A stretch of 64,000 bases of DNA from JBBTCX01 sp964494205. Its GTDB lineage: Bacteria; Planctomycetota; Phycisphaerae; UBA1845. The stretch spans positions 1 through 64,000 of the forward strand of contig CAZBRD010000021.1 of assembly GCA_964494205.1 (NCBI GenBank), read 5' to 3'. A program made the translations under genes and the position numbers. This document shows, in pieces, positions 35,530-46,600 of the stretch (positions within the stretch are counted from its first letter, which is position 1; every line of letters starts with the position of its first letter). Under the pieces are notes generated by a model that was given only the letters and a program-made list of their open reading frames with translations, had not been told where the DNA came from and searched no databases.

Positions 35530-35946
35530 GTGAAGCTAGGACGCTCATCAGCCATCGCCGTGCTGGCCGTGGTTTACATCGCGCAAAACACCGAAAGAAC
35601 TTCCCTATCAGGTGCACGCATTGCTGAAGGTCTTGGAACTGCGCAGGACTACCTTTTGAAAATCCTTCAACAACTCGTCAAGGCACGGATTCTCGAAAGC
35701 GATCGCGGGCCATCGGGCGGTTATCGACTTCGGCAAAGTTCAAGCACCGTACGCCTGCTGGATGTCGTCGAAGCCATCGAAGGCAAACTGTCCGGCGAAA
35801 TCGTCGGTAAGAAAGACTTCGCATTCGGAACTCGCTCGGTGGAAGTACTGGAAGAAAAGTGCGAACGCGCCGCCGATTTCGCGCGAGGCTTGCTGGCTGA
35901 CTCGACGATCGCTGACTTGCTTGAGGATCAGCGCGCCAAAGGCTGA
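35530..35946 (+). CDS. Rrf2-family transcriptional regulator
   Basis: 138 residues from GTG 35530, which starts MKLGRSSAIAVLAVVYIA in line with the family's MKLxxxxxYALxALVYLA pattern. A TTG at 35482 with AAGGGG upstream is an alternative, giving 154 residues. The winged helix shows ISGARIAEGLGTAQDYLLKILQQLVKARILESDRGPSGGYRL (recognition helix and wing; quoted region about residues 30-70). Only one Cys (EEKCERA) is present, so the three-Cys iron-sulfur site of IscR and NsrR is absent. Its targets are unknown. It stands alone and converges on the SDR gene. Confidence 0.92.
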   Translation: MKLGRSSAIAVLAVVYIAQNTERTSLSGARIAEGLGTAQDYLLKILQQLVKARILESDRGPSGGYRLRQSSSTVRLLDVVEAIEGKLSGEIVGKKDFAFGTRSVEVLEEKCERAADFARGLLADSTIADLLEDQRAKG

Positions 35947-35988
35947 CTCACGCAATTAGAACAAACCAAGTACGACAATGACCGCCAT

Positions 35989-36732
35989 TCACGCAACGCT
36001 GCGTCCACCGTCGATCGCATAGATTTGCCCCGTGATGTAATCACCGTCTTCAACAAGGAACCGCGCCAGCTTCGCAATATCCTCCGGCGAACCTTCGCGC
36101 TTCAAGGGAACGCGGCTGATTAGCTTGGTTCTCTCCTCATCAGAATATTCATCAGGAAACACGGCGATCCCCGGCGCGATGCCATTAACCTGAATCGTCG
36201 GCGCCAGCGCCCTCGCAGCCGATTTCGTCAACGAAACAAGCCCGGCCTTAGACGCACAGTACGCCACGTTCGTCGCCCACGGTCGCTCCGCTGCGATATC
36301 GCACAGATTGATGATCTTGCCTGCGCCCGCAGCCCGCATTTGAATCGCCGCATGATGAATCAACGCGGCACACGCCACCAAATTCGTGCGCAGCATGGCG
36401 TCCCATGTGTTGACGTCAAACGAATCGATCGTGTCCGGTGTCGAAGTTTGAAAGGACGAAGCATTATTAACCAGAACATCGAGTCGCCCCAGCGCAACAA
36501 CCGCCGCCTCTACGATTCGCTGCCAATCGCGCGGATCGTTCAGGTCACCGTGAATCAAAGCCGCCCGCCGCCCTTTCGCATGAATCGCCATCGCCAGTGA
36601 TCGCGCATCGTCCTCCGAATTCAAATAATGAATGGCCACATCGCAGCCGGCATCCGCCAGTTCCAGCGCGATCGCCCGGCCCACGCGCCGCGCGGCCCCC
36701 GTGATCAACGCGACTCGTCCAGCCAACTTCAT
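35989..36732 (-). CDS. Short-chain dehydrogenase, pteridine reductase/FolM-like
   Basis: 247 residues. NADPH-site TGAARRVG in place of the usual TGxxxGIG, as in pteridine reductase (PTR1) and FolM; VNNAS; catalytic YCASK (Tyr and Lys). An HYLNSEDDA stretch follows strand 2, as in NADPH-using members. It probably reduces dihydropterins or dihydromonapterin; a sugar or steroid substrate cannot be excluded. The ATG overlaps the stop of the small membrane protein gene (ATGA), making it the last gene of a dnaJ-led operon. Confidence 0.88.
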   Translation of the reverse strand: MKLAGRVALITGAARRVGRAIALELADAGCDVAIHYLNSEDDARSLAMAIHAKGRRAALIHGDLNDPRDWQRIVEAAVVALGRLDVLVNNASSFQTSTPDTIDSFDVNTWDAMLRTNLVACAALIHHAAIQMRAAGAGKIINLCDIAAERPWATNVAYCASKAGLVSLTKSAARALAPTIQVNGIAPGIAVFPDEYSDEERTKLISRVPLKREGSPEDIAKLARFLVEDGDYITGQIYAIDGGRSVA

Positions 36733-37124
36733 GCTTGTGGTTCTGAATCCTCTTCGTCGTTCAGATCAACGGGTCTCGGCTTCTGCTGCGACCAGATATC
36801 GTCATTCGACGTCGCCCTCGACGGCCCCATGAGAATGCGATCACGATGTCGCCTCCCCGCACGCACCAGAGCATACCCACCGAACAACACCAGCAGCACG
36901 AGGATCAACCCGACAAAGAGGAACATGGACATGCTTCGCGCAGCATGAATGTTGGCGACTGCGGGTTCTCCTGTCGTTTGCCGGATCGGCTGCGTCGCCA
37001 TCATGTTGGCGTTGCGATAAATCCAGCTCGTCCACGCCCAAATGATGAATACAGCGCCGACCAATAGAAGAACCAGTGCGGCCCGCAATCGTTTGATTTC
37101 CTGTCCGAGCGATCCGTCATCCAT
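36729..37124 (-). CDS. Small membrane protein, two TM segments
   Basis: 131 residues from ATG 37124, which overlaps the dnaJ stop (ATGA); a longer frame begins at 37139. Two hydrophobic helices (LVLLLVGAVFIIWAWTSWIY and MFLFVGLILVLLVLFGGYALV) are separated by a ~25-residue loop. The C-terminus is an acidic, polar cytoplasmic tail (DLNDEEDSEPQ). The family is not recognised. Its tight position between dnaJ and the pteridine-reductase-like SDR suggests coupled expression but gives no functional clue. Confidence 0.8.
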   Translation of the reverse strand: MDDGSLGQEIKRLRAALVLLLVGAVFIIWAWTSWIYRNANMMATQPIRQTTGEPAVANIHAARSMSMFLFVGLILVLLVLFGGYALVRAGRRHRDRILMGPSRATSNDDIWSQQKPRPVDLNDEEDSEPQA

Positions 37125-38092
37125 CAGTGTTTGCTCCACGGCAGTCGACTTCGCGGATTAGAATGATCCAGCTTCGCCGTCTTTTCGTAGGCACTGCGCA
37201 ACTCATCAGACATCGACTTCGGCGGCACGATTTGAATCACGACGTATTCATCACCGGCAGGAACGCCCGCGTGCTCCGGTACTCCGCGCCCGCGAAGTCG
37301 CAGCTTCGCGCCGCTGGCTGTCCCCGGTGGAACGGTCACTGTCGCAAAACCATCCAGCGTGGGCACGTCTATTTTCGCCCCCAGCGTTGCCTCAGCCACT
37401 GTGATCGGCACGTCGACAGTCAGATCATTTCCCTGTCGCGTGAAATACGGATGCGACTGAACCGAGCAGACGAGAAACAGATCGCCCGCCTCAGCCCCAT
37501 GCGATCCTTCCTGCCCGCGACCGCGCACACGAATACGCTGCCCGTCAGTGACACCCGGCGGCACTTTCACTTCCAGTGTTTCCGCGCGACCATTCTTCCC
37601 ACCGGTCAGTCGAATCGAAATCATGGTGCCGCGCACCGCCTGCTCGAACGTCAGCTGGATAGGGTGCTCTTGATCAGAGCCCCGCTGTCGCGTAGGCGTT
37701 CGCGTCCGCCGACCCTGCGATCCAAACAACTGGTCGAAAATGCTGGGCCGCTCGCCGCCACCGCCTCCGATCGTCGAGAACAAGTCTTCCAGATCATCGA
37801 CGTTGACCGTCGACCCGCCGCCCCATTGGTAGACCTTCTGCCCGCGCGGTCCGGTTTGAAATTGGCCGACGCCCACTTCGCCGAATTGGTCGTAATCCGA
37901 CCGCTTCTTGGCATCTTTCAATATCTCGTACGCGTGCTGCACTTCCTTGAACTTAGCTTCCGCTGACTGGTCGTTCGGGTTCCGATCCGGATGGTATTTC
38001 TTCGCCAGCGATCGGTAAGCCCGCTTGATCTCGTCTTCCGACGCAGAGCGAGCAACGCCAAGCACTTCGTACAAATCTCTTTTCTGGCTCAT
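37124..38092 (-). CDS. DnaJ-type co-chaperone of the CbpA (zinc-free) class
   Basis: 322 residues. The J-domain is complete (YEVLGVARSASEDEIKRAYRSLAKKYHPDRN, HPD at about residues 34-36). A Gly-rich region follows (GGGGGERPSIFDQLFG), then two C-terminal substrate-binding domains (LEVKVPPGVTDGQRIRVRGRG; TVTVPPGTASGAKLRLRGRG). The CxxCxGxG zinc fingers of DnaJ proper are absent, so it is the CbpA/class II form that stimulates DnaK. First gene of a three-gene operon. Confidence 0.93.
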   Translation of the reverse strand: MSQKRDLYEVLGVARSASEDEIKRAYRSLAKKYHPDRNPNDQSAEAKFKEVQHAYEILKDAKKRSDYDQFGEVGVGQFQTGPRGQKVYQWGGGSTVNVDDLEDLFSTIGGGGGERPSIFDQLFGSQGRRTRTPTRQRGSDQEHPIQLTFEQAVRGTMISIRLTGGKNGRAETLEVKVPPGVTDGQRIRVRGRGQEGSHGAEAGDLFLVCSVQSHPYFTRQGNDLTVDVPITVAEATLGAKIDVPTLDGFATVTVPPGTASGAKLRLRGRGVPEHAGVPAGDEYVVIQIVPPKSMSDELRSAYEKTAKLDHSNPRSRLPWSKH

Positions 38093-38141
38093 GGTTAAGT
38101 AAACGAGGTATTAGCAGGCGCTCCGACACAACTAAAGTTTC

Positions 38142-38221
38142 GGGTGGCATGGTCAAGCTTCAGCTTGGCCATGGTCTCCGTCGCTACGCCACGGCCTTGC
38201 TGTGGCAAGACCGTGCCACCC
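38142..38221. repeat. Two inverted copies of the GGTGGCACGGTCAAGC family
   Basis: GGGTGGCATGGTCAAGCTT...CCATGG at 38142-38174 and its inverted partner CCACGGCCTTGCTGTGG...GTGCCACCC at 38189-38221. The pair forms an ~80-base outer palindrome, and each copy can also fold on its own. The element lies upstream of dnaJ, in the gap between divergent genes. Confidence 0.85.
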
Positions 38222-38439
38222 GCAAGATTGAGCGTGTTGACCTGCTAGTCGGCTTCTCACTTGCGAAAGTATAGCCGTCGCCCCGACCCTTGCCACGGTA
38301 GCCCTTCATGACGCGCAAGTCAGCGTTGATTTTTGAGTCCCGCACCGTTCGTGGTAATATGTTGCGGAAAATGACGCGCATCCCACGATGGGGGTCGAGA
38401 TTCGTCAGAAGCACTATCAATAAGCATGGGAGTTCAAAT

Positions 38440-39123
38440 ATGAATAGGTCAACCGTTTTTCGTGGTTCCATGTTCGGCATGACAGCCGCAGGCATCTTTG
38501 GCGCAGTGATGTGCATCACCGGCAGCTCGTTCGCAGCCGATCCGAAGCCGGCTGCACCTGCTGCCGAAAAGCCCGCAGCGAAACCGGCAGAAGCCGCGCC
38601 CGCATCGCCTAAGAAGCTCACCGACGGCGCATCGCTCGAAGGCAAGACGCTCAAGCTCGATGGGATCACGATGACAGTGCCCGACGGCTGGGAAGCAGCA
38701 CCGGTTCAAACAACTGCCATGGGTCCCGTGGCCATCTTCACACTTGCGAAAGCGGAAGGGGAATCTGAACCGGCGCAGGCGCGCATCACTTACTACCCGT
38801 CCATGAAGGGCAAGGACGATGAAAACATCGAGCGCTGGCTCAAGCAGGTCAAGCAGGCCGACGGCTCCGCCCACACGCGCGACACAGCCAAGATCACCAA
38901 GACCGAACAAGGCAATGTGCGAGTGACCGTCGTGGATATCAGCGGCACGGTCGACAACTCCATGGCCGGTGGCGGTCAGACAGCCGGCACGCGCATGCTC
39001 GCCGCAATCGTCGACCACCCCAAGGGCCCACACTACATCAAAGTCACCGGCTCCCTCAAGACCATGGAAAAGTGGCAGCAGGCTGTCGACACCTTCTTTA
39101 AGAGCGCGAAGGTCGTACAGTAG
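38440..39123 (+). CDS. Hypothetical exported protein
   Basis: 227 residues. Start ATG 38440 follows GGGAG by 7 bases and gives a normal signal peptide (MFGMTAAGIFGAVMCITGSSFAA); the open frame extends to 38308. An Ala/Pro/Lys-rich linker follows (residues ~30-50). Then comes a compact domain with ITMTVPDGWEAAPVQ, AIFTLAKAEGE and ITYYPSMKGKDDENIERWLKQV, recurring in planctomycete periplasmic proteins of unknown role. The end, VTGSLKTMEKWQQAVDTFFKSAK, resembles the final helix of lipoprotein-type ligand domains. It has its own strong terminator. Confidence 0.8.
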   Translation: MNRSTVFRGSMFGMTAAGIFGAVMCITGSSFAADPKPAAPAAEKPAAKPAEAAPASPKKLTDGASLEGKTLKLDGITMTVPDGWEAAPVQTTAMGPVAIFTLAKAEGESEPAQARITYYPSMKGKDDENIERWLKQVKQADGSAHTRDTAKITKTEQGNVRVTVVDISGTVDNSMAGGGQTAGTRMLAAIVDHPKGPHYIKVTGSLKTMEKWQQAVDTFFKSAKVVQ

Positions 39124-39165
39124 TTGTGTACGGTCAACTAACAGCGAGAAAATGAGTCAACGAGC

Positions 39166-39203
39166 GTGCCCTGTCCTTCCAAAAAGGGCAGGGCACAAGT
39201 TTT
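39166..39203 (+). terminator. Terminator after the exported-protein gene
   Basis: GTGCCCTGTCCTT pairs with AAGGGCAGGGCAC (one G-U pair). AAG and six T residues follow. It separates this gene from selB. Confidence 0.88.
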
Positions 39204-39238
39204 TTGGAATTAACTTCAATCGACATATATCGAACGCA

Positions 39239-41199
<1,961 letters not shown>

Positions 41200-41203
<4 letters not shown>

Positions 41204-42645
41204 CACAAAAAAACAACGATCTCCTTCGCTCCATCCCATCTGTCAACCACGTGCTCGAGCACGACGAAGTCCTCGCGTGGATGGAAGCCATGCCGCGAAA
41301 CACCGTCGTCTCGGTCGTGCAGGCCACGCTGCAATCAATCCGCGACGAAATCCTCGCCGGCGAGTGGGAAGACGAAGTCGATATCGAATCCGTCATCTCG
41401 CGCATCGAGGAAGCAATCGTCGAGCGCTCGCAACCGTCGCTTCGACGAGTGATTAACGCCACCGGCATCGTGCTACACACCGGGCTTGGCCGGGCGCCCT
41501 TGTGCGACGCCGCCCTGGAAGCGATTGCCGAAGGCACCTCAGGCTACTGCAACTTGGAATACAACCTCGCGAATGGCGAGCGCGGCCACCGCAGCGAACA
41601 CGCCGCGCGCGAGCTTAGCGAACTGACCGGTGCCGAGGCTGCCACGGTGGTCAACAACAACGCCGCCGCAACTTTGCTGATTCTCAAAGCATTGGCTGCC
41701 GGACGTGAGGTCATCGTTTCTCGCGGCGAGCTCATCGAGATCGGCGGCAGCTATCGCCTCCCTGACATTATGGCCGCCGGTGGCGCGATCCTTCGCGAAG
41801 TCGGCACGACCAACCGCACCCGCATCGCCGACTACGAAGCCGCGATCAACGAACGATCAGCCATGCTCCTCCGCGTGCACCCCAGCAACTATCGCGTCGT
41901 CGGTTTTTCCGAATCTGTTTCTTTCGAAGAACTCGTCGAGCTTGGTCGCCGGAAGCAATTACCCGTCGTTGACGATCTCGGCAGCGGCGTACTTATTGAT
42001 CTCGCCCAATTCGGCCTGCCGCACGAGCCGTGCGTCCGCGACTCGATCGAAGCAGGGGCCGATCTCGCGTGCTTCTCCGGCGATAAGCTCCTCGGCGGCC
42101 CGCAATGCGGCGTCATCGTCGGTCGCCGCGATCTGATTCAACGCATCGAGAAAGACCCGCTCTTCCGCACCTATCGCGTCGACAAAATGACACTCCTCGC
42201 GCTCATCGCCACGCTGCGACTCTACGCCGACCCCGATGAAGCCATGAAGCAAATCCCGACGCTGGCTATGCTTTCGGCGTCAACCGATGAGCTTGCGACC
42301 CTCGCCAATTCAATCGTGCAACAACTCGAATCCCAACTGCCCGGCGAACGATTCTTCGTCTGCTCCGACGTAGCCTACGCCGGCGGCGGCTCGCTGCCGA
42401 CTGAGCAGCTTCCCACCGTGGTCATCCAATGGCGACCCTCGCGCATGAGTGCGGATTGTGCCGCCAGCGCACTTCGCGAATCAGACACGCCCGTCGTCGC
42501 ACGCATTCGCGACGAGGCAGTCTGCTTCGACATGCGAACCATTCGCGAACCGGACATCGACCCACTCGTGACGTCCATTACCGGCGTAGTGTGGGATTGC
42601 GAACCGGAAGAAAACGACGGGCGAATTTCGCTACCTGTCTTGTGA
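41200..42645 (+). CDS. selA: L-seryl-tRNA(Sec) selenium transferase
   Basis: PLP enzyme converting Ser-tRNA(Sec) to Sec-tRNA(Sec) with selenophosphate. 481 residues, family length. The PLP lysine is Lys296 in CFSGDKLLGGPQCG; other conserved parts are RRVINATGIVLHTGLGRAP, NLEYNLANGERGHRS and VVDDLGSG. The GTG at 41200 shares GTGA with the selB stop. The selenocysteine tRNA, selD and any selenoprotein genes are not in this window. Confidence 0.95.
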
Positions 42646-42700
42646 ACACTTTCCATGACCGTGCATGGGAAAACGCATAGCCTTCACGTATAATCCTTCG

Positions 42701-43552
42701 ATGCCATCCCTTGGCCTCATCGCCGGTGCCGGTCGCTTCCCTTTCATGGTTGCGGAGGGTGCTCGCGCGCAAGGTATCAAAGTCTCTGTCGTTGGCCTGC
42801 AGGGTTTCGTCGATCCCGCCTTGGCCAATCTCGTCGATGAGTTTCACTGGGCCGGTCTCGCGAAACCCGGTCGTTGGATTCGTCTGCTGCGTCGTGCGGG
42901 AGCGGATCGCGTCATCCTCGCGGGTTCGGTGGCCAAAGACAGCATGTATGGCCGATGGCGGATGCTCCGCTTGCTGCCCGACCTGACTGCCCTGAAGATT
43001 TGGTTTCTGCGAATACCGGACAAGCGGAACGACACCGTGCTGCGGGCGATCGCCGACGAACTGGCAATACACGGGCTGATCATGGACGAATGCGTCAAAT
43101 ACACTCCCGAACACATGGCCCCCGAGGGCGTGCTCACCCGCCGCCAGCCGAACGCCGCCCAGCTTCGCGACATCGAGTTCGGCTGGTCGATCGCCAAAGA
43201 GATGGGCCGACTCGACATCGGCCAATCGATCGCGGTCAAAGAAACCGAAGTCATCGCGGTCGAAGCCATCGAAGGCACCGACCGCATGATCGAACGCACA
43301 GGCCAACTATGCCCCCGCGGCGGCTGGACCATGATCAAAGTCGCCAAACCAAATCAGGACATGCGCTTCGACGTTCCCACCGTCGGCCCGGAGACGATCG
43401 AAAAACTCCGCCGCGCCGGTGCGGCCATGCTGGTGATCGAGGCAGGAAAAACGGTGATCGTTGAGCGAGAGAACATGGTCGCAGCAGCCGAAGCGGCAGG
43501 GATTATCGTGGCTGCACGAAGCGAAGCGGTTTGCACCAACGGTGCAACGTAA
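42701..43552 (+). CDS. lpxI: UDP-2,3-diacylglucosamine pyrophosphatase, LpxI type
   Basis: 283 residues from ATG 42701, chosen because the protein then begins SLGLIAGAGRFPF like homologues; an in-frame ATG 12 codons earlier exists. LpxI hydrolyses UDP-2,3-diacylglucosamine to lipid X in lipid A synthesis, replacing LpxH. The N-terminal domain (GIKVSVVGLQGF) and the C-terminal domain with EGTDRMIERTG and MLVIEAGKTVIVER are visible. It implies a lipopolysaccharide-type outer membrane. No other lpx gene adjoins it, and it converges on the AAA-coiled-coil gene. Confidence 0.92.
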   Translation: MPSLGLIAGAGRFPFMVAEGARAQGIKVSVVGLQGFVDPALANLVDEFHWAGLAKPGRWIRLLRRAGADRVILAGSVAKDSMYGRWRMLRLLPDLTALKIWFLRIPDKRNDTVLRAIADELAIHGLIMDECVKYTPEHMAPEGVLTRRQPNAAQLRDIEFGWSIAKEMGRLDIGQSIAVKETEVIAVEAIEGTDRMIERTGQLCPRGGWTMIKVAKPNQDMRFDVPTVGPETIEKLRRAGAAMLVIEAGKTVIVERENMVAAAEAAGIIVAARSEAVCTNGAT

Positions 43553-43608
43553 CAAAGCCCAGGGTTGCAGCGTAGCAGCTACCCTGGCTTGATGATCACA
43601 CGCCAACA

Positions 43609-43627
43609 AGTGCCCTGAAAGGGCACT
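43609..43627. repeat. Palindrome AGTGCCCTGAAAGGGCACT
   Basis: A perfect 8-bp stem with a GAA loop between two convergent genes. It shares the CCTGAAAGG/CCTTTCAGG core with hairpins at 55843-55857, 55961-55975 and 56038-56052. A second imperfect hairpin (AGCCCAGGGTTGC...GCTACCCTGGCTT, 43556-43590) lies just left of it. Confidence 0.75.
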
Positions 43628-43660
43628 GCCCTCAAAGTCTAAGGAAAACAAGCGCGAGAG

Positions 43661-46600
43661 TTAGCGGTTAACTACCGCCGCTTCCTTCGCTTCTTCAATC
43701 ATCGCGGAAATCCGATCTGTCGGCGCTTTTGGAACCGACGACGTCACACTTTTCGTCGGCGCAGATACCGGCTGTGTTGTCTTAGGCGTCACAAGAGTTC
43801 GCAACCCACTCGCCTGCGTCCCGATAGGGGAGTCGATTGATCGGGGAATCTCGACCACCGTATTTGACTGCAACCGCTGCGCGATGCCGTGCAACGCATC
43901 ACCCGGATGCGTCGCCGCGATCGACGGTGCTTGCTGCACCAGCTTTTCCAACCTCGACTGAACGCGCACCGCCTCCGCCACCCATTCATGCAACGTGGCC
44001 GACGCACGATCAGTCTCGCCCTGCAGCCGCGCGACGCGATCCACCGCCGCTTCGCTGACCTCTTTGAACTCCTTTGTCTTCTGCACGGCGTCGAGACTCG
44101 CCTGCGACAATCCCGCGAACACCTTTCGCACCACGCCGCACACGCGTTCCAACTGTGCAGCCTGATTCTGAGCCGTCGCAATGATCTCCTGCGGCTTGGT
44201 GATGATGGTCATCACTTTGCCTTCAACGTCCGCAGCCTGTCGTCGCATTTCGTCAAGCTTTGTGTGAACTCCTTCCGCCTGCGTGGTGAATTCACGGCGC
44301 AAATGCTCCAGCGCCTCCACCGTTCCGCGACCCTCGTCGAGCCGCTCATTCAGCTCGCCGACCGCCTCTTCCACGCGGCGAAGGACCTGCTGCTGCGTTT
44401 CAATCAGCGACTGCGCGGTCCCCGTCACGTTGTGCAGTTCCGTGCACTGCTCCGAGCCGAGCCCCGTTGCGGTGACAATATCCGTGTGCACGCGCGTCGC
44501 ATCGTCCAGCGCCTTGCGAATCACGTCGCCTGTTTCTTGGGCCATGCGAATCAGCGGCGTCACAGCCGACAATCGCTCAGCCAACAGCGCCGATTGCGAC
44601 GTGTGCTCCTGAATCGATTGCACCGATTCCTGGGCCGCCTTCACTTGTTCCGTTAGCGTGCCGAGGATCGTATCCCGCTGGGATGCAAGCTCTGTGATAC
44701 GCTCAATGACTTCCATTGATCTGGTGCCGGCCGCGTTGAGTTCGTTGGCCCGTGCCTCCGCTGTGGTGCTCAGCGACCATATTTCCTGCGTCATCTTCTC
44801 GATCTGATCGCGCGTCGTCGCCGCTAGCGATTCCGACTCCTTCGTGATTTCGTTCGCACGATTCAGAACTTTTTGGCCGTTCATCGTTGCTTCGCTCAAC
44901 TGCCGCAACGTTTGCGTTGCAGCCGCATTGTGCGAATCAAGCTGACGCGATTTCTCTTCGGTCAATGCGCAAACCTGACGTACCGTCTCCTGCCATTGCT
45001 TGGACGTGGCGACCAGTTCACCCACTTGCTTATTCGTGCTGCGTGCCTCGTCGGTAGCCGCACGTAGTGAAGTTGCCACACCCTCTGCCTCCGCCACCCG
45101 ATCGGTGAGCGGCTTGACCCGTTCATGGGCAGCCCCAAGATCGACCAGCGTGCTGGCCACCGCATGACGCAGCGATTCCAGTCGCCCAACCGATTCCTTC
45201 GTGCCGTTTTGAAGATCGTCAGCGCGACGTACGGAAGTGGAAAGCTCTCCGATCACGCTTTCCGCGCGTTCGATCCATGTTTCCATCAGCTTCTGCGGCC
45301 CCGTGAGCTTGGTCTCCCATTGATTGATCTTCGTTTCCATGCCGGTGAATTCCTGTCCGATCTCGCCGACGCGGAATTGCAACTGCGTATAGCGCCCGTC
45401 CAGCGCGTTCATATAGTGCTGCAAGTCGTCGATGCGCTCCGTTCGCTCGCCCGCAAGCTCCGCAAACAGACGACGCATATCGCTCACTTCTTCCGTGGCC
45501 TTTGCCCGAGCAGCCGTCGTTATCTCCTGAAGTTCACCAACACGCGCGGTCATTTCTTCCAATTGCTTCGCCGATTCGGTTGTGCGATCTTCGAGCTGCG
45601 CCACGAAACTGCGCTTCAGTTCTGCGGCCATCGTCGCGAACTCGCTCTTCGTTTGTTCAACCGTATCGAGCATTTCGTCTTCGGTAGCGCTAGCAAGTTC
45701 CCGCAATTGTCGGATTCGCCCAGACCACTCGTCTGCGTGTTGCTTTGCTTCACTGTTTTGTTGAGCAAGCCTGTTGGTCAGTTCTTGTTCGATGGACGTT
45801 TTCTTGCGCTCTGCGTTCTTCAACTCCCCGCGAAGTTCCTCGATCTCGTTTGCTGCCTGCTCCCGCACCGTAGCCAATGACCGCTGTGCATTTTCCACTT
45901 CGACAACCGCGTGCAGCGATGCATCGTTCAGTTGACGCTCGATTTCGGCGGATCGCTTTTCCGTTTCGGAAACGTTATCGATGAACTTCTTCTGCATGCG
46001 GTCAGTCGAGGAAATCACGTCTTCCATGCGAGTCTGCATCGTCTTCATCGTCGAATCAAAGGCCGATTGCATGCTGTCAATCCGACCGAGGACCGACTCA
46101 AGTCGCTGTTGTGCGATATCCGCGCGATCGATCTTCTCTGCCAGCGCCCCCATTCGCGCAAGCTGTTCCTCAGCCCGCTGCGCCACCTGATCGCTGAACG
46201 AATTGAGTCGCGCTTCGATTTCATCCGCGCGACTGCAAGCTTGCTGAATGCGTCGAATCGGGTCCGACTCCGCCAGCGTCTCGAACACCTGCCCGATCTG
46301 CCCACGCACATCGCTGACCCGGCGATCGGTTTCATCAATAATCTCTTCCGATCGACGCTTCACATGCGAGAGTGTCTGCTCAGCCTGTTCGTTCGATTGA
46401 TTTAGTTCCTGTGTAAGCCGATCTGCTCGATCGCGCACGAACGACAGCCGCTCGCCCGCGCCCACCGAATCGCGCACCGACATATCCAGTGTCGCCGCAC
46501 TCTGCTCCGCCCGGGCCAGCAATTGCTCAAGGCGTTGAATATTGGCTGCCGTTGTGACGCTGTCAGGTGCGGTTCGAATCGTTCCTGCTGTTGTGACTTC

